Below, piece by piece: positions 34,508-42,438 of a DNA stretch of 64,000 bases. Origin of the DNA: Alloalcanivorax xiamenensis (GTDB taxonomy: Bacteria; Pseudomonadota; Gammaproteobacteria; Pseudomonadales; Alcanivoracaceae); contig NZ_AQPF01000001.1 in the NCBI RefSeq assembly GCF_009846745.1, forward strand, positions 124,001-188,000. Direction: 5' to 3'. The translations under genes were made by a program, and so were the position numbers. The notes under the pieces are model-generated. The model worked only from the letters and a program-made list of their open reading frames with translations. It was not told where the DNA came from and searched no databases. The stretch's first letter is position 1, and each line of letters opens with the position of its first letter.

Positions 34508-35611
34508 TTACGAGTCGTTCGATATCCGCTGAATCCGTCCATGTTCCACGTGGAACATTCGGGCGGCAGCACCGCTGTTTTCAACGGTGGCCCGGCCCAG
34601 ATGGTCCGCATCCACCGCAGTGATCAATGTCTGGTGGTTTCCCATAGTCAAAAAGCGCAACAGGGTATCCCGGTGGGTTTGATCCAGCTCAGAGCCGAGA
34701 TCATCCACAAGGAGCGTACAAACCTTGTTCGCTTCAGAGATCATGGGGAGCTGAGAGAGCACCAGGGCATAAGACAATATCTTTGCCTGCCCGCGGGAAA
34801 CGCGATCCCGGGCCACCACACCATCTTTCGTAATTCTGACATCCGCCCGATGAAAGCCGACGTGGGTAAAACCTCTACGCCGGTCTTCTTCCTCGGTTCG
34901 AATCAGCGCCTGAAGATAATCTTCTCCAGGACGCAGACCGTTGTGTAGCTCCAGATTGACCTTCAAATCAGGAGACAGCATTTCCAGAATTTTCCGCCAC
35001 TCCGACTTCAGGCGGGCCAGATACGGTCTGCGCAACCCTTCAATAGTAGCAGAACTGGACGCCAGTTTCTGGTCCCAATAACGCAGCTCCCTCTGAGACG
35101 CATGCCCCGACCTAAGCAAGGCATTGCGTTGTTTGAGCACCCCATTTGCCTCCTTCCAAGCAGCCAGAAAAGAATGTTCCACGTGGAACATTCCCCAATC
35201 CAGGAAACGCCGACGAATGGAAGAAGCGCCAAATATCAATTCAACTGACTGAGGGTGCAAGGCGAGGACAGGGAGAAGGGTGGCCACATCACTCAATGCC
35301 GAAGGGGTCTGCCCATTGAGCTTTAACGATTCGATACCCGACAAGGCCCTACGGACCCCAAGCCTGTCCTGTTTGCCGGTTGGCTGATCCACCACCGCAA
35401 ACAAGGTCGCCGCGGCCGCACCATCACGCACCAGGCGGGACAATCGCCCTCCACGAAACGACCGACCGCCACTGCCAATAAAATAAATAGCTTCCAGCAA
35501 GCTGGTCTTGCCGCTGCCGTTGGCGCCAAAGATCAGATTCAGCCCGGGCGAGGGCAAAAAGTCCGCCTGGTGGTAGTTACGAAAGTCAGAGAGACGGAGT
35601 TCGGTGAGCAT
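34508..35611 (-). CDS. recF: DNA replication and repair protein RecF
   Basis: This 367-residue ATP-binding SMC-like protein loads RecA at gaps with RecO and RecR. Walker A FGANGSGKTSLLE lies near residues 28-40. Signature VSRGQAKILSYALVL and Walker B LLVDDLGSELD follow toward the C-terminus. The ATG at 35611 gives the canonical MLTELRLSDFRN start; a longer in-frame open stretch overlaps dnaN. Its ribosome binding site is weak (CCTCCTTATG), suggesting low translation. Two palindromic parS sites are embedded: one encodes MFHVEH near residues 140-147, the other near residues 351-357. Confidence 0.97.
   Translation of the reverse strand: MLTELRLSDFRNYHQADFLPSPGLNLIFGANGSGKTSLLEAIYFIGSGGRSFRGGRLSRLVRDGAAAATLFAVVDQPTGKQDRLGVRRALSGIESLKLNGQTPSALSDVATLLPVLALHPQSVELIFGASSIRRRFLDWGMFHVEHSFLAAWKEANGVLKQRNALLRSGHASQRELRYWDQKLASSSATIEGLRRPYLARLKSEWRKILEMLSPDLKVNLELHNGLRPGEDYLQALIRTEEEDRRRGFTHVGFHRADVRITKDGVVARDRVSRGQAKILSYALVLSQLPMISEANKVCTLLVDDLGSELDQTHRDTLLRFLTMGNHQTLITAVDADHLGRATVENSGAAARMFHVEHGRIQRISNDS
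34541..34558. promoter_or_regulatory. parS: parS centromere site 1 (in recF 3' end)
   Basis: TGTTCCACGTGGAACA (34542-34557) is a perfect palindrome, extended by one pair on each side (34541-34558). It fits the ParB-binding consensus around CACGTG known from pseudomonads and other bacteria. It lies about 3.7 kb from the oriC candidate. It encodes the MFHVEH segment that forms the RecF C-terminal tail. Confidence 0.9.
35172..35193. promoter_or_regulatory. parS: parS centromere site 2 (in recF middle)
   Basis: The same 16-bp core, TGTTCCACGTGGAACA, occurs at 35175-35190. Symmetry extends to a 22-bp perfect palindrome (35172-35193). It encodes MFHVEHS of RecF. Together with site 1, 632 bp away, it should nucleate a ParB cluster next to oriC. 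Confidence 0.9.
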
Positions 35612-35663
35612 AAGGAGGGAGGAGGGTAAGGGCCTCGCGGTACGAGGCCCTGGCACCGAAACG

Positions 35664-36764
35664 TCAGAGACGCATCGGCATGACGACATACACCGCGGCT
35701 TTATCTTCTGAGTCGGTGATCAGGGCACTGCTGTTACTGTCCCCCAATTCCAAATCCACCTGCGGGCCATTAAGTGTGGTCAACACATCCAGCAGATAGC
35801 TGACGTTGAAACCAATCTCCAGAGGAGAACCGTTGAAGTCAACGGACACTTCCTCCTCCGCCTCCTCCTGCTCGGGGTTATTCGCCACGACTCTCAAGCT
35901 GCCTTCGGACAGCTGCACCCGCACTCCACGATATTTCTCATTGGAGAGAATCGCCACACGGGCCAAGGCCTGCCGCAACGTTTCCCGATCGGCAAGAATC
36001 CGACGCTGACCGTCTTTCGGAATAACTCGCTCGTATTCCGGGAATTTACCGTCCACCAGCTTGGAGGTGAAGGTAATGGCACCCGCCACGATACGAACAT
36101 GGTTACGCCCGAGGGTCAGGCGAACCATTTCACCGGCGTCCGCCAGGATGCGGGACAGCTCCATCACCCCTTTGCGCGGCAAAATCACCGAAGCTTCCTG
36201 ATCCGGACCTTCCAGTTCCGCATCGCACAAAGCCAGACGATGGCCATCAGTGGCCACCGCCCGCAATGCTCCGGGGCGCAACTCAAACAGCATGCCGTTC
36301 AGGTAATAACGCACGTCCTGCTGAGCCATGGAAAAGGCGGTGCGGTCAATCAACCCCCGCAACACCCCCGGAGCGATATCGAATCCGGACGCGGCCTTGT
36401 CTTCTTCCTGGCTGGGGAACTCGGAAGCAGGCAAAGTGGACAGAGAAAACCGGCTACGGCCCGATTTCACCAGCATCCGTTCGCCATCCACCTCAAAACG
36501 GATCTCCGCTTCCGCCGGCAAGCTTTTGACAATGTCAACCAACTTGCGAGCCGGGACCGTCGTCTCACCGCTCTGGTTTTCCCCCTCCAGCGGCAAACGA
36601 GCCACCAGCTCCAATTCCAGATCGGTACCCGTCAGTGACAGCCAGCCATCACTGGCCTCCACCAGCACATTGGACAGCACCGGCAGCGTCTGTCGCTTCT
36701 CCACTACCGCCGCTACCTGCTGCAACGGCTTGAGCACCTGTTCACGGTTGATCGAAAATTTCAT
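35664..36764 (-). CDS. dnaN: DNA polymerase III beta sliding clamp
   Basis: The 366-residue ring-forming clamp starts MKFSINREQVLKPLQQV. Three repeated clamp domains are recognisable, with LIDRTAFSMAQQDVRYYLNGMLFE in the second and the C-terminal VMPMRL, part of the hydrophobic protein-binding pocket. It starts 38 bases after dnaA and precedes recF. Confidence 0.99.
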   Translation of the reverse strand: MKFSINREQVLKPLQQVAAVVEKRQTLPVLSNVLVEASDGWLSLTGTDLELELVARLPLEGENQSGETTVPARKLVDIVKSLPAEAEIRFEVDGERMLVKSGRSRFSLSTLPASEFPSQEEDKAASGFDIAPGVLRGLIDRTAFSMAQQDVRYYLNGMLFELRPGALRAVATDGHRLALCDAELEGPDQEASVILPRKGVMELSRILADAGEMVRLTLGRNHVRIVAGAITFTSKLVDGKFPEYERVIPKDGQRRILADRETLRQALARVAILSNEKYRGVRVQLSEGSLRVVANNPEQEEAEEEVSVDFNGSPLEIGFNVSYLLDVLTTLNGPQVDLELGDSNSSALITDSEDKAAVYVVMPMRL

Positions 36765-36802
36765 GTCCCTTTCCCGTCATCGATGAGCCGACCCCAGCGC
36801 CG

Positions 36803-38200
36803 TCAAGACGTGAGAGTTCTCAGCAAATTTTGGTAATCTTCCTCAATTTCGGGACTGGTTTCCCGAAGTTCACTCACTTTCCGACAGGCGTGAAGCACCG
36901 TGGTATGGTCACGCCCGCCAAAACTGGACCCAATCTCCGGCAGACTGTGGCTGGTCAGCTCCTTCGACAATGCCATCGCGATCTGCCTTGGCCGCGCCAC
37001 CGATCGAGTGCGGCGTGGCGAATGCAAATCCGGAATCTTGATCTTGTAGTACTCCGCCACCGTGCGCTGAATGTTATCGATGCTGATCTGACGCGCCTGC
37101 AATGCAATCAGATCCTTCAACGCTTCCTTGATCAAACCGATATCAATCTGCGCCCCGGTAAACCGCACATGGGCAATAACCCGGCGCAGCGCGCCTTCCA
37201 GTTCCCGTACATTGGAACGAATGCGTTGAGCAATAAAGAAGGCCGCGTCGTTAGGTAACTCAATGCGGGCCTCTTCCGCCTTCTTTTTCAGGATCGCCAC
37301 CCGGGTTTCCAGCTCCGGCGGCTCCAGGGGTTGCGACAACCCCCAACCAAAACGGCTCTTGAGGCGCTCTTCCAGGCCATCCACTTCCTTGGGGAATTTA
37401 TCGCAAGTCAGGATGATCTGCTGCCCATTCTCCAACAGAGCATTGAAGGTATGGAAGAACTCTTCCTGGGATTGCTCCTTTCCAGCAAAAAACTGTATAT
37501 CATCAATCAGGAGTGCATCCACGGATCGGTAGAACCGCTTGAATTCATTGATGGTTTTATTCCGCAACGCCGAAATCATATCCGCGACAAAGCGCTCGGA
37601 GTGCAGGTAAACCACCTTGGCGTTGGGGTTTCGCCGCAGCAATTCGTTGCCCACCGCGTGCATCAAATGTGTCTTCCCCAACCCCACGCCACCATAAAGC
37701 AGCAATGGGTTGTAGCCGTGACTGGCCGGATTCTCCGCCACCTGTTGGGCCGCGGCACAGGCCATGCGGTTGGACTTGCCCTCAACAAAGGTCGGGAAAG
37801 TGAACCCGGTATTCAGATTACTGCGATGCTTGGCCGCCAGTCCCACATCGGAAGGGGGCGCCGGCGGGGGGGACGGACGTGTTTCCGCCGTCGGCGTTGC
37901 CGCCGGGCGTGGCTCCGGCGCCGGACGTTTGGGAATGATCTCGGTCACCCGGGAGCTGCCCACCTCCAGGCGTAACTGGGGCAGGGGGCCCTGCTCCATC
38001 TCCCCCATAACCTCGCCGATACGCTCCATATACTTGTCGCGCACCCAATCCACCACGAAACGATTAGGCGCGAACAATGTCATCTCCGCACCATCGGCGG
38101 ATACCGACACCTGCAAAGGGCGAATCCACATATTGAACTGCTGTGACGGCAACTCGTCCTCAAGTCGCGTCAAACAGCGATTCCAAAGCGTTTTGGACAC
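36803..38200 (-). CDS. dnaA: Chromosomal replication initiator protein DnaA
   Basis: This 465-residue initiator has domain I (SKTLWNRCLTRLEDELPSQQF, residues 2-90), a Pro-rich variable linker (RPAPEPRPAATPTAETRPSP, about residues 105-130), an AAA+ domain with Walker A GGVGLGKTH and Walker B LLIDDIQFF, and C-terminal DNA-binding domain IV with the DnaA signature GGRDHTTVLHACRKV. The start is GTG at 38200, preceded by GGCGGGGAT. Upstream codons are open, but the family's N-terminus begins here. It lies directly left of the oriC-like region and is presumably autoregulated through the DnaA boxes. Confidence 0.97.
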   Translation of the reverse strand: MSKTLWNRCLTRLEDELPSQQFNMWIRPLQVSVSADGAEMTLFAPNRFVVDWVRDKYMERIGEVMGEMEQGPLPQLRLEVGSSRVTEIIPKRPAPEPRPAATPTAETRPSPPPAPPSDVGLAAKHRSNLNTGFTFPTFVEGKSNRMACAAAQQVAENPASHGYNPLLLYGGVGLGKTHLMHAVGNELLRRNPNAKVVYLHSERFVADMISALRNKTINEFKRFYRSVDALLIDDIQFFAGKEQSQEEFFHTFNALLENGQQIILTCDKFPKEVDGLEERLKSRFGWGLSQPLEPPELETRVAILKKKAEEARIELPNDAAFFIAQRIRSNVRELEGALRRVIAHVRFTGAQIDIGLIKEALKDLIALQARQISIDNIQRTVAEYYKIKIPDLHSPRRTRSVARPRQIAMALSKELTSHSLPEIGSSFGGRDHTTVLHACRKVSELRETSPEIEEDYQNLLRTLTS

Positions 38201-38585
38201 ATCCCCGCCTTGCCAGAAACCGTGAATTTGAACGGGCCATTCTATACCTCTGGGCCTGTAACTATCCACAGCTCGGAACGTCTTTTTTTTTCGGCCCCCG
38301 TCTGTGGATAACTATGTCCGCAAGCCTGTTGGCAGGGGGCCGTATAAGTATGGGGATAAACGGGTGAACCCATTTCTCCCACAGTTCCGGACAGCTTGTC
38401 CCAGCTTAGTCACCAGGAGTTACACACAGTTATACGCCGGTTACTCACATCGCAACGCACTGATCTACTTACACTTTCCAGGCTTATCCCCAGAATTGGC
38501 TTTACCTATAAAAACAACTATCACTAAATAAGAAAATAAATATTTAAAGATATTGATAAGCAAAACCCTCCGTTTGGCAAAGCGC
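38201..38585. other. oriC: oriC region with DnaA boxes and AT-rich stretch
   Basis: This gene-free interval between dnaA and rpmH carries several DnaA-box-like 9-mers. TGTGGATAA (38303-38311) is a perfect box on the minus strand. TGGGGATAA (38351-38359) and TTATCCCCA (38484-38492) have one mismatch; CTATCCACA (38262-38270) also has one. Weaker copies are TTACACACA (38420-38428) and TTACTCACA (38441-38449). An AT-rich run of about 60 bases (about 38505-38565) follows and is a candidate unwinding element. Position and content fit the chromosomal origin of gammaproteobacteria such as Pseudomonas. The exact boundaries are an estimate. Confidence 0.85.
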
Positions 38586-38614
38586 TTGACAGCACCGCAC
38601 GCCAGGGCTAATAT
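38586..38614 (+). promoter_or_regulatory. Sigma-70 promoter of rpmH
   Basis: TTGACA (38586-38591) and TAATAT (38609-38614) are separated by 17 bp, near-ideal sigma-70 elements. They lie about 40 bases before the rpmH start, consistent with strong expression of a ribosomal protein gene. Confidence 0.9.
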
Positions 38615-38652
38615 CCGCGCCCTCTTAAGACTTCCACAGCGGGGATGCCGCC

Positions 38653-38787
38653 ATGAAACGCACATTCCAGCCGAGCAATCTGAAGCGTAAGCGTAACCAC
38701 GGCTTCCGCGCTCGCATGGCTACCAAAAACGGACGTAAGGTACTGGCCGCTCGTCGCGCCAAAGGCCGCAAGCGGTTGGCTGTATAA
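38653..38787 (+). CDS. rpmH: 50S ribosomal protein L34
   Basis: The 44-residue, very basic protein has the invariant MKRTFQPSNLKRKRNHGFRA start and ends GRKRLAV. L34 lies in the large ribosomal subunit. Its position directly upstream of rnpA beside oriC is conserved in bacteria. It starts 38 bases after the promoter's -10 box. Confidence 0.98.
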   Translation: MKRTFQPSNLKRKRNHGFRARMATKNGRKVLAARRAKGRKRLAV

Positions 38788-38833
38788 GCCAATCGCTGTT
38801 TCTTCTGGTGGCATCACCGGGGTAACAGACACG

Positions 38834-39226
38834 GTGAGCCCATCAGTACCCCCTTCCCAGAACACGCCCCCCCGATTCGGGTTCTCCCGCGGTTTGCGTC
38901 TGCTTGATGGCAAATCCTTCCAAGCCGTGTTCGACCAGCCGGACTGGCGCCTTGGTCAGCAATGTTTTCTGTTACTGGCCCGAGAAACCGAGCAGCCTTT
39001 CCCTCGTCTGGGTCTGGTTATCGCCAAACGACGTATTCGGCATGCCGTTGACCGTGGTGCGGTGAAACGCCGGATCCGGGAACAGTTCCGTTTACGCCAG
39101 CATGAATTGGCCGGGCTCGATATCGTGGTGTTAATGCGCGGCCCCCTGCCGGCCGAAAAGGAAAACTGGACCCCTTTGCTGGCGCGGCTGTTCGACAAGC
39201 TGCTTGCCAAGCGTAGGCAAGACTGA
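38834..39226 (+). CDS. rnpA: Ribonuclease P protein component
   Basis: The 130-residue basic protein is the partner of the RNase P RNA in 5' maturation of tRNA. The N-terminal substrate-binding start FGFSRGLRLLDGKSFQAVF and the core LGLVIAKRRIRHAVDRGAVKRRIREQFR are clear. In the usual signature the RNR/RNxxKR segment follows AV; here it reads RGAVKR, so Asn is replaced by Gly. The start is GTG at 38834. Only 40 bases separate it from yidC; yidD, usually between them, is absent. Confidence 0.93.
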   Translation: MSPSVPPSQNTPPRFGFSRGLRLLDGKSFQAVFDQPDWRLGQQCFLLLARETEQPFPRLGLVIAKRRIRHAVDRGAVKRRIREQFRLRQHELAGLDIVVLMRGPLPAEKENWTPLLARLFDKLLAKRRQD

Positions 39227-39266
39227 GAAACTGCCCCCCGCTTTTCCGCCAGCCGAATACAAAGCT

Positions 39267-41000
39267 ATGGATATCCCCCGAGCCCTTGTCATTACGGGCA
39301 TTGCCGTTGTCTCCTACCTGATGATTCAGGCCTGGCAGGGAGACTACGCTGCCCCGGACACCGTCGAGCCGCAAATCAGCGAGCAAGTGACGGGCAATAA
39401 CGCCGACACCACGGACAATAATGACCTCGTGCCCGATCCGCAGGAGCATGCCGATCCCACGGCTGTCTCCATTCCCGGCGGAGAAGTCAGCGACAGCGTT
39501 CAAGACAACCCCAAAACGCAGAGTGGCGGCGCCATTCGTGTCGCCACCGATGTGCTGAACCTGGAAATCGATCCCCGTGGTGGCGACATCGTACGCTTGA
39601 GCCTGCCGGCTTATCCGCGTCACGCCGACACTCCGGACCAGCCCTTCGTGCTGCTGGAAAACACCTCTTCCCGCACCTATGTGGCTCAGACGGGTCTGAT
39701 CGGCACCAACGGCACCGATTCCGCTTCCGGTCGTCCGGTATGGAGCAGCGCCGAGCAGAGCTACCAGATGGGCGATGCCCAAGAACTGAACGTGGATCTG
39801 ACGCTGACCCAGGACAGCGGCGCCAAGATCACCAAGCGCTACACGTTTGAGCGTGGCAGCTATCTGGTGCGGGTGACCCATATCGTCGAGAACAACAGTG
39901 GCGAGACCTGGAGCGGCCAGCTCTACGGCCAGATCAAGCGTGATGGCGGCGATGATCCGGGCTTGTCCAAGCAGGGGTTCGCGCCGATGCCCACTTATCT
40001 GGGCGCCGCTTACTGGTCCAGCGAAAAGCCGTACAACAAGCTGAAATTCGGCGATATGGAAGAATCCTCCCTGCGTACCACGCAGGAAGGCGGCTGGATC
40101 GCCATGGTTCAGCACTATTTCCTGTCCGCCTGGATCCCTGATCCGCAATTGCAGCAGACCTATTCCACCGTGTATCAGAAGAACCGTGACCAGTATCTGT
40201 TGCGGTTCGTCTCCCAGGGACAGCAGGTGGCTCCCGGCGAAACCGGACAGATGTACGCCGAGTTCTATGCCGGCCCGAAAATCCAGGATCACCTGGAGGC
40301 GATCAGCCCTGGCCTGAATATGACCGTGGACTACGGTTGGTTGTGGTTCCTGTCCCAGCCGATCTTTGCTCTGCTGGTGTTCCTGCAAAGCGGTAAGCTT
40401 TCCATCTTCGGCCTGAATATGGATTTGGGTGTCGGTGTGGGGAACTGGGGTGTCGCCATCATCCTGCTGACCTTTATCATCAAGGCCCTGTTCTTCAAGC
40501 TCAGCGCCGCCAGCTACCGTTCCATGGCCAAGATGCGGAAAGTAGCGCCGGAGATGCAGCGCATCCGGGAAGAACACAAGAGCGACAAGCAGAAACAGCA
40601 AATGGAGACCATGAAGCTGTTCCAGCGGGAGAAGATCAATCCGCTTGGCGGCTGCTTGCCGATCCTGGTGCAAATGCCGGTGTTCATCGCTCTCTACTAT
40701 GTGCTGCTGGAATCCGTGGAGCTGCGCCAGGCGCCGTTCTTCCTGTGGATCCAGGATTTGTCGGTGATGGACCCGTACTTCGTCTTGCCGATTCTGATGG
40801 GCGCCTCCATGTTCCTTCAGACCCGCCTGAATCCGACTCCGGCGGATCCCACCCAGGCCCAGGTGATGAAATGGATGCCGGTCATTTTCTCGGTCTTCAT
40901 GCTGTGGTTCCCGGCCGGTCTGGTACTCTACTGGTTGACCAACAACCTGCTGTCCATCGGCCAGCAATACATCATTACCCGCCGCATCGAACGGGAATGA
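39267..41000 (+). CDS. yidC: Membrane protein insertase YidC
   Basis: This 577-residue inner-membrane insertase has an N-terminal transmembrane anchor (residues 5-22) and a large periplasmic beta-sandwich domain (about residues 65-350). The C-terminal insertase core has the hydrophilic-groove helix WGVAIILLTFIIKALFFKLS and QMPVFIALYYVLLESVELR. The ATG at 39267 gives MDIPRALVITGI, as in other gammaproteobacteria. The same frame is open back into rnpA. A GC-rich hairpin follows. Confidence 0.98.
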   Translation: MDIPRALVITGIAVVSYLMIQAWQGDYAAPDTVEPQISEQVTGNNADTTDNNDLVPDPQEHADPTAVSIPGGEVSDSVQDNPKTQSGGAIRVATDVLNLEIDPRGGDIVRLSLPAYPRHADTPDQPFVLLENTSSRTYVAQTGLIGTNGTDSASGRPVWSSAEQSYQMGDAQELNVDLTLTQDSGAKITKRYTFERGSYLVRVTHIVENNSGETWSGQLYGQIKRDGGDDPGLSKQGFAPMPTYLGAAYWSSEKPYNKLKFGDMEESSLRTTQEGGWIAMVQHYFLSAWIPDPQLQQTYSTVYQKNRDQYLLRFVSQGQQVAPGETGQMYAEFYAGPKIQDHLEAISPGLNMTVDYGWLWFLSQPIFALLVFLQSGKLSIFGLNMDLGVGVGNWGVAIILLTFIIKALFFKLSAASYRSMAKMRKVAPEMQRIREEHKSDKQKQQMETMKLFQREKINPLGGCLPILVQMPVFIALYYVLLESVELRQAPFFLWIQDLSVMDPYFVLPILMGASMFLQTRLNPTPADPTQAQVMKWMPVIFSVFMLWFPAGLVLYWLTNNLLSIGQQYIITRRIERE

Positions 41001-41005
41001 TGGAA

Positions 41006-41028
41006 AAAGGGGGCCGTTGGCCCCCTTT
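41006..41028 (+). terminator. Hairpin between yidC and mnmE
   Basis: AAAGGGGGCC (41006-41015) pairs with GGCCCCCTTT (41019-41028) around GTT. A short T-run belongs to the 3' arm. It lies six bases after the yidC stop, so partial termination before mnmE is likely. Confidence 0.7.
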
Positions 41029-41055
41029 CTGATTCCGGTTCCGGGTAAGCACGCC

Positions 41056-42432
41056 ATGTCCGCCACTGATTCCGATACCATCGTCGCCATCGCCACCGCT
41101 CCCGGCCGTGGCGGTGTCGGCGTGGTGCGACTTTCCGGTGATCGCGCGCTGGACATCGCCGCCGGCGTGGTCGGCGACCAGCCACTACAGCCGCGTCAGG
41201 CCCATTTTCGCCGTTTTCGCGATGAACAGGGCGACGTCATTGATGAGGGGCTGGTGTTATCGTTCCCCGGCCCCGGCTCTTTTACTGGCGAGGATGTGGT
41301 GGAGTTCCAGGGCCACGGAGGCCCGGTGGTGCTGGACATGCTGGTGCGCGCCTGCCTGTACCACGGGGCCCGTCAGGCGCGGCCCGGTGAGTTCTCCCAG
41401 CGGGCGTTTCTCAACGACAAACTGGATCTGGCCCAGGCCGAGGCCATCGCCGATCTCGTCGATGCCGGCACCCAGGCGTCAGCCCGCGCCGCTCTGCGCT
41501 CCCTGCAGGGGGCGTTTTCCGAGGAAGTAAATCGGTTGGTGGAGCAGTTGATCCAACTGCGTATCTATGTGGAAGCCGCCATCGATTTTCCCGAGGAGGA
41601 GATCGACTTTCTCTCCGATGGGAGAGTGGCCTCCGATTTGGCGGCGTTGTTGGCGCAAGTGAACCGGGTGCTCGCCACCGCCCGCCAGGGACGCCTGGTC
41701 CGTGAAGGGCTGACTCTGGTTATCGCCGGGCGGCCCAATGCCGGCAAGTCCTCCCTGATGAACCGCCTGGCCGGTTTCGACGCCGCCATTGTTACCGAAG
41801 TGCCCGGCACCACTCGGGACGTGCTGCGTGAATCGATCCAGATCGACGGCCTGCCTCTGAACATCATCGACACCGCCGGCTTGCGTGAAAGCCCGGACCG
41901 GGTAGAGCAGGAAGGGATTCGCCGGGCCTACGAGGAGATGCGCAAGGCGGACCGGCTGCTGGTAGTGGTGGATTCTCAAACCGGACCCGAAGCGCTGAAG
42001 GATCCGGGGCAGCTGTTACCGGACAGCCAGAAGCAGCTGGAAAATCTGGAACTGCCGGTGACCGTCGTACTCAACAAGGCCGATCTCAGCGGTATGAAGC
42101 CCGGCCCCCTGGCGGGCAACCCGGACACCTTTGTGATTTCCGCCGCCTCGGGAGAGGGGCTGGATGCGTTGCGCGATCATCTGAAAGCCGTGGCCGGCTA
42201 CCAGAGTACCGACGAAAGTCCGTTTTCCGCCCGCCGCCGCCACATCACCGCCCTGGAGCAGGCCCTGGCCGCGCTCGATAAAGGTCAGCGCCAGCTGGGC
42301 GATCACGCCGCCGGCGAACTGCTTGCCGAGGACTTGCGCGCCGCGCAGAAGGCCCTTGAAGACATCACCGGGGTGTTCACCGCCGACGATCTTCTGGGGC
42401 GGATTTTCTCGTCTTTCTGCATCGGCAAATAA
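41056..42432 (+). CDS. mnmE: tRNA modification GTPase MnmE
   Basis: The 458-residue protein has an N-terminal folate-binding domain (DTIVAIATAPGRGGVGVVRLSG), a helical region, the inserted G domain with GRPNAGKSSLMN (G1), and the C-terminal FCIGK, whose Cys belongs to the family's conserved end. With MnmG it makes 5-carboxymethylaminomethyluridine at wobble position 34. mnmG is normally the next gene but is not found here, because a DUF2254 gene converges with a six-base gap. Confidence 0.98.
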   Translation: MSATDSDTIVAIATAPGRGGVGVVRLSGDRALDIAAGVVGDQPLQPRQAHFRRFRDEQGDVIDEGLVLSFPGPGSFTGEDVVEFQGHGGPVVLDMLVRACLYHGARQARPGEFSQRAFLNDKLDLAQAEAIADLVDAGTQASARAALRSLQGAFSEEVNRLVEQLIQLRIYVEAAIDFPEEEIDFLSDGRVASDLAALLAQVNRVLATARQGRLVREGLTLVIAGRPNAGKSSLMNRLAGFDAAIVTEVPGTTRDVLRESIQIDGLPLNIIDTAGLRESPDRVEQEGIRRAYEEMRKADRLLVVVDSQTGPEALKDPGQLLPDSQKQLENLELPVTVVLNKADLSGMKPGPLAGNPDTFVISAASGEGLDALRDHLKAVAGYQSTDESPFSARRRHITALEQALAALDKGQRQLGDHAAGELLAEDLRAAQKALEDITGVFTADDLLGRIFSSFCIGK

Positions 42433-42438
42433 CCGGGC

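Noticed and set aside
34508..35689. Longer RecF starting at 35689
   Set aside because: It would overlap the dnaN 3' end, and MLTELRLSDFRN is the normal RecF start.
39018..41156. A 712-codon minus-strand open frame across yidC
   Set aside because: It is antisense to yidC and rnpA, has a low-complexity composition and shows no recognisable domain.
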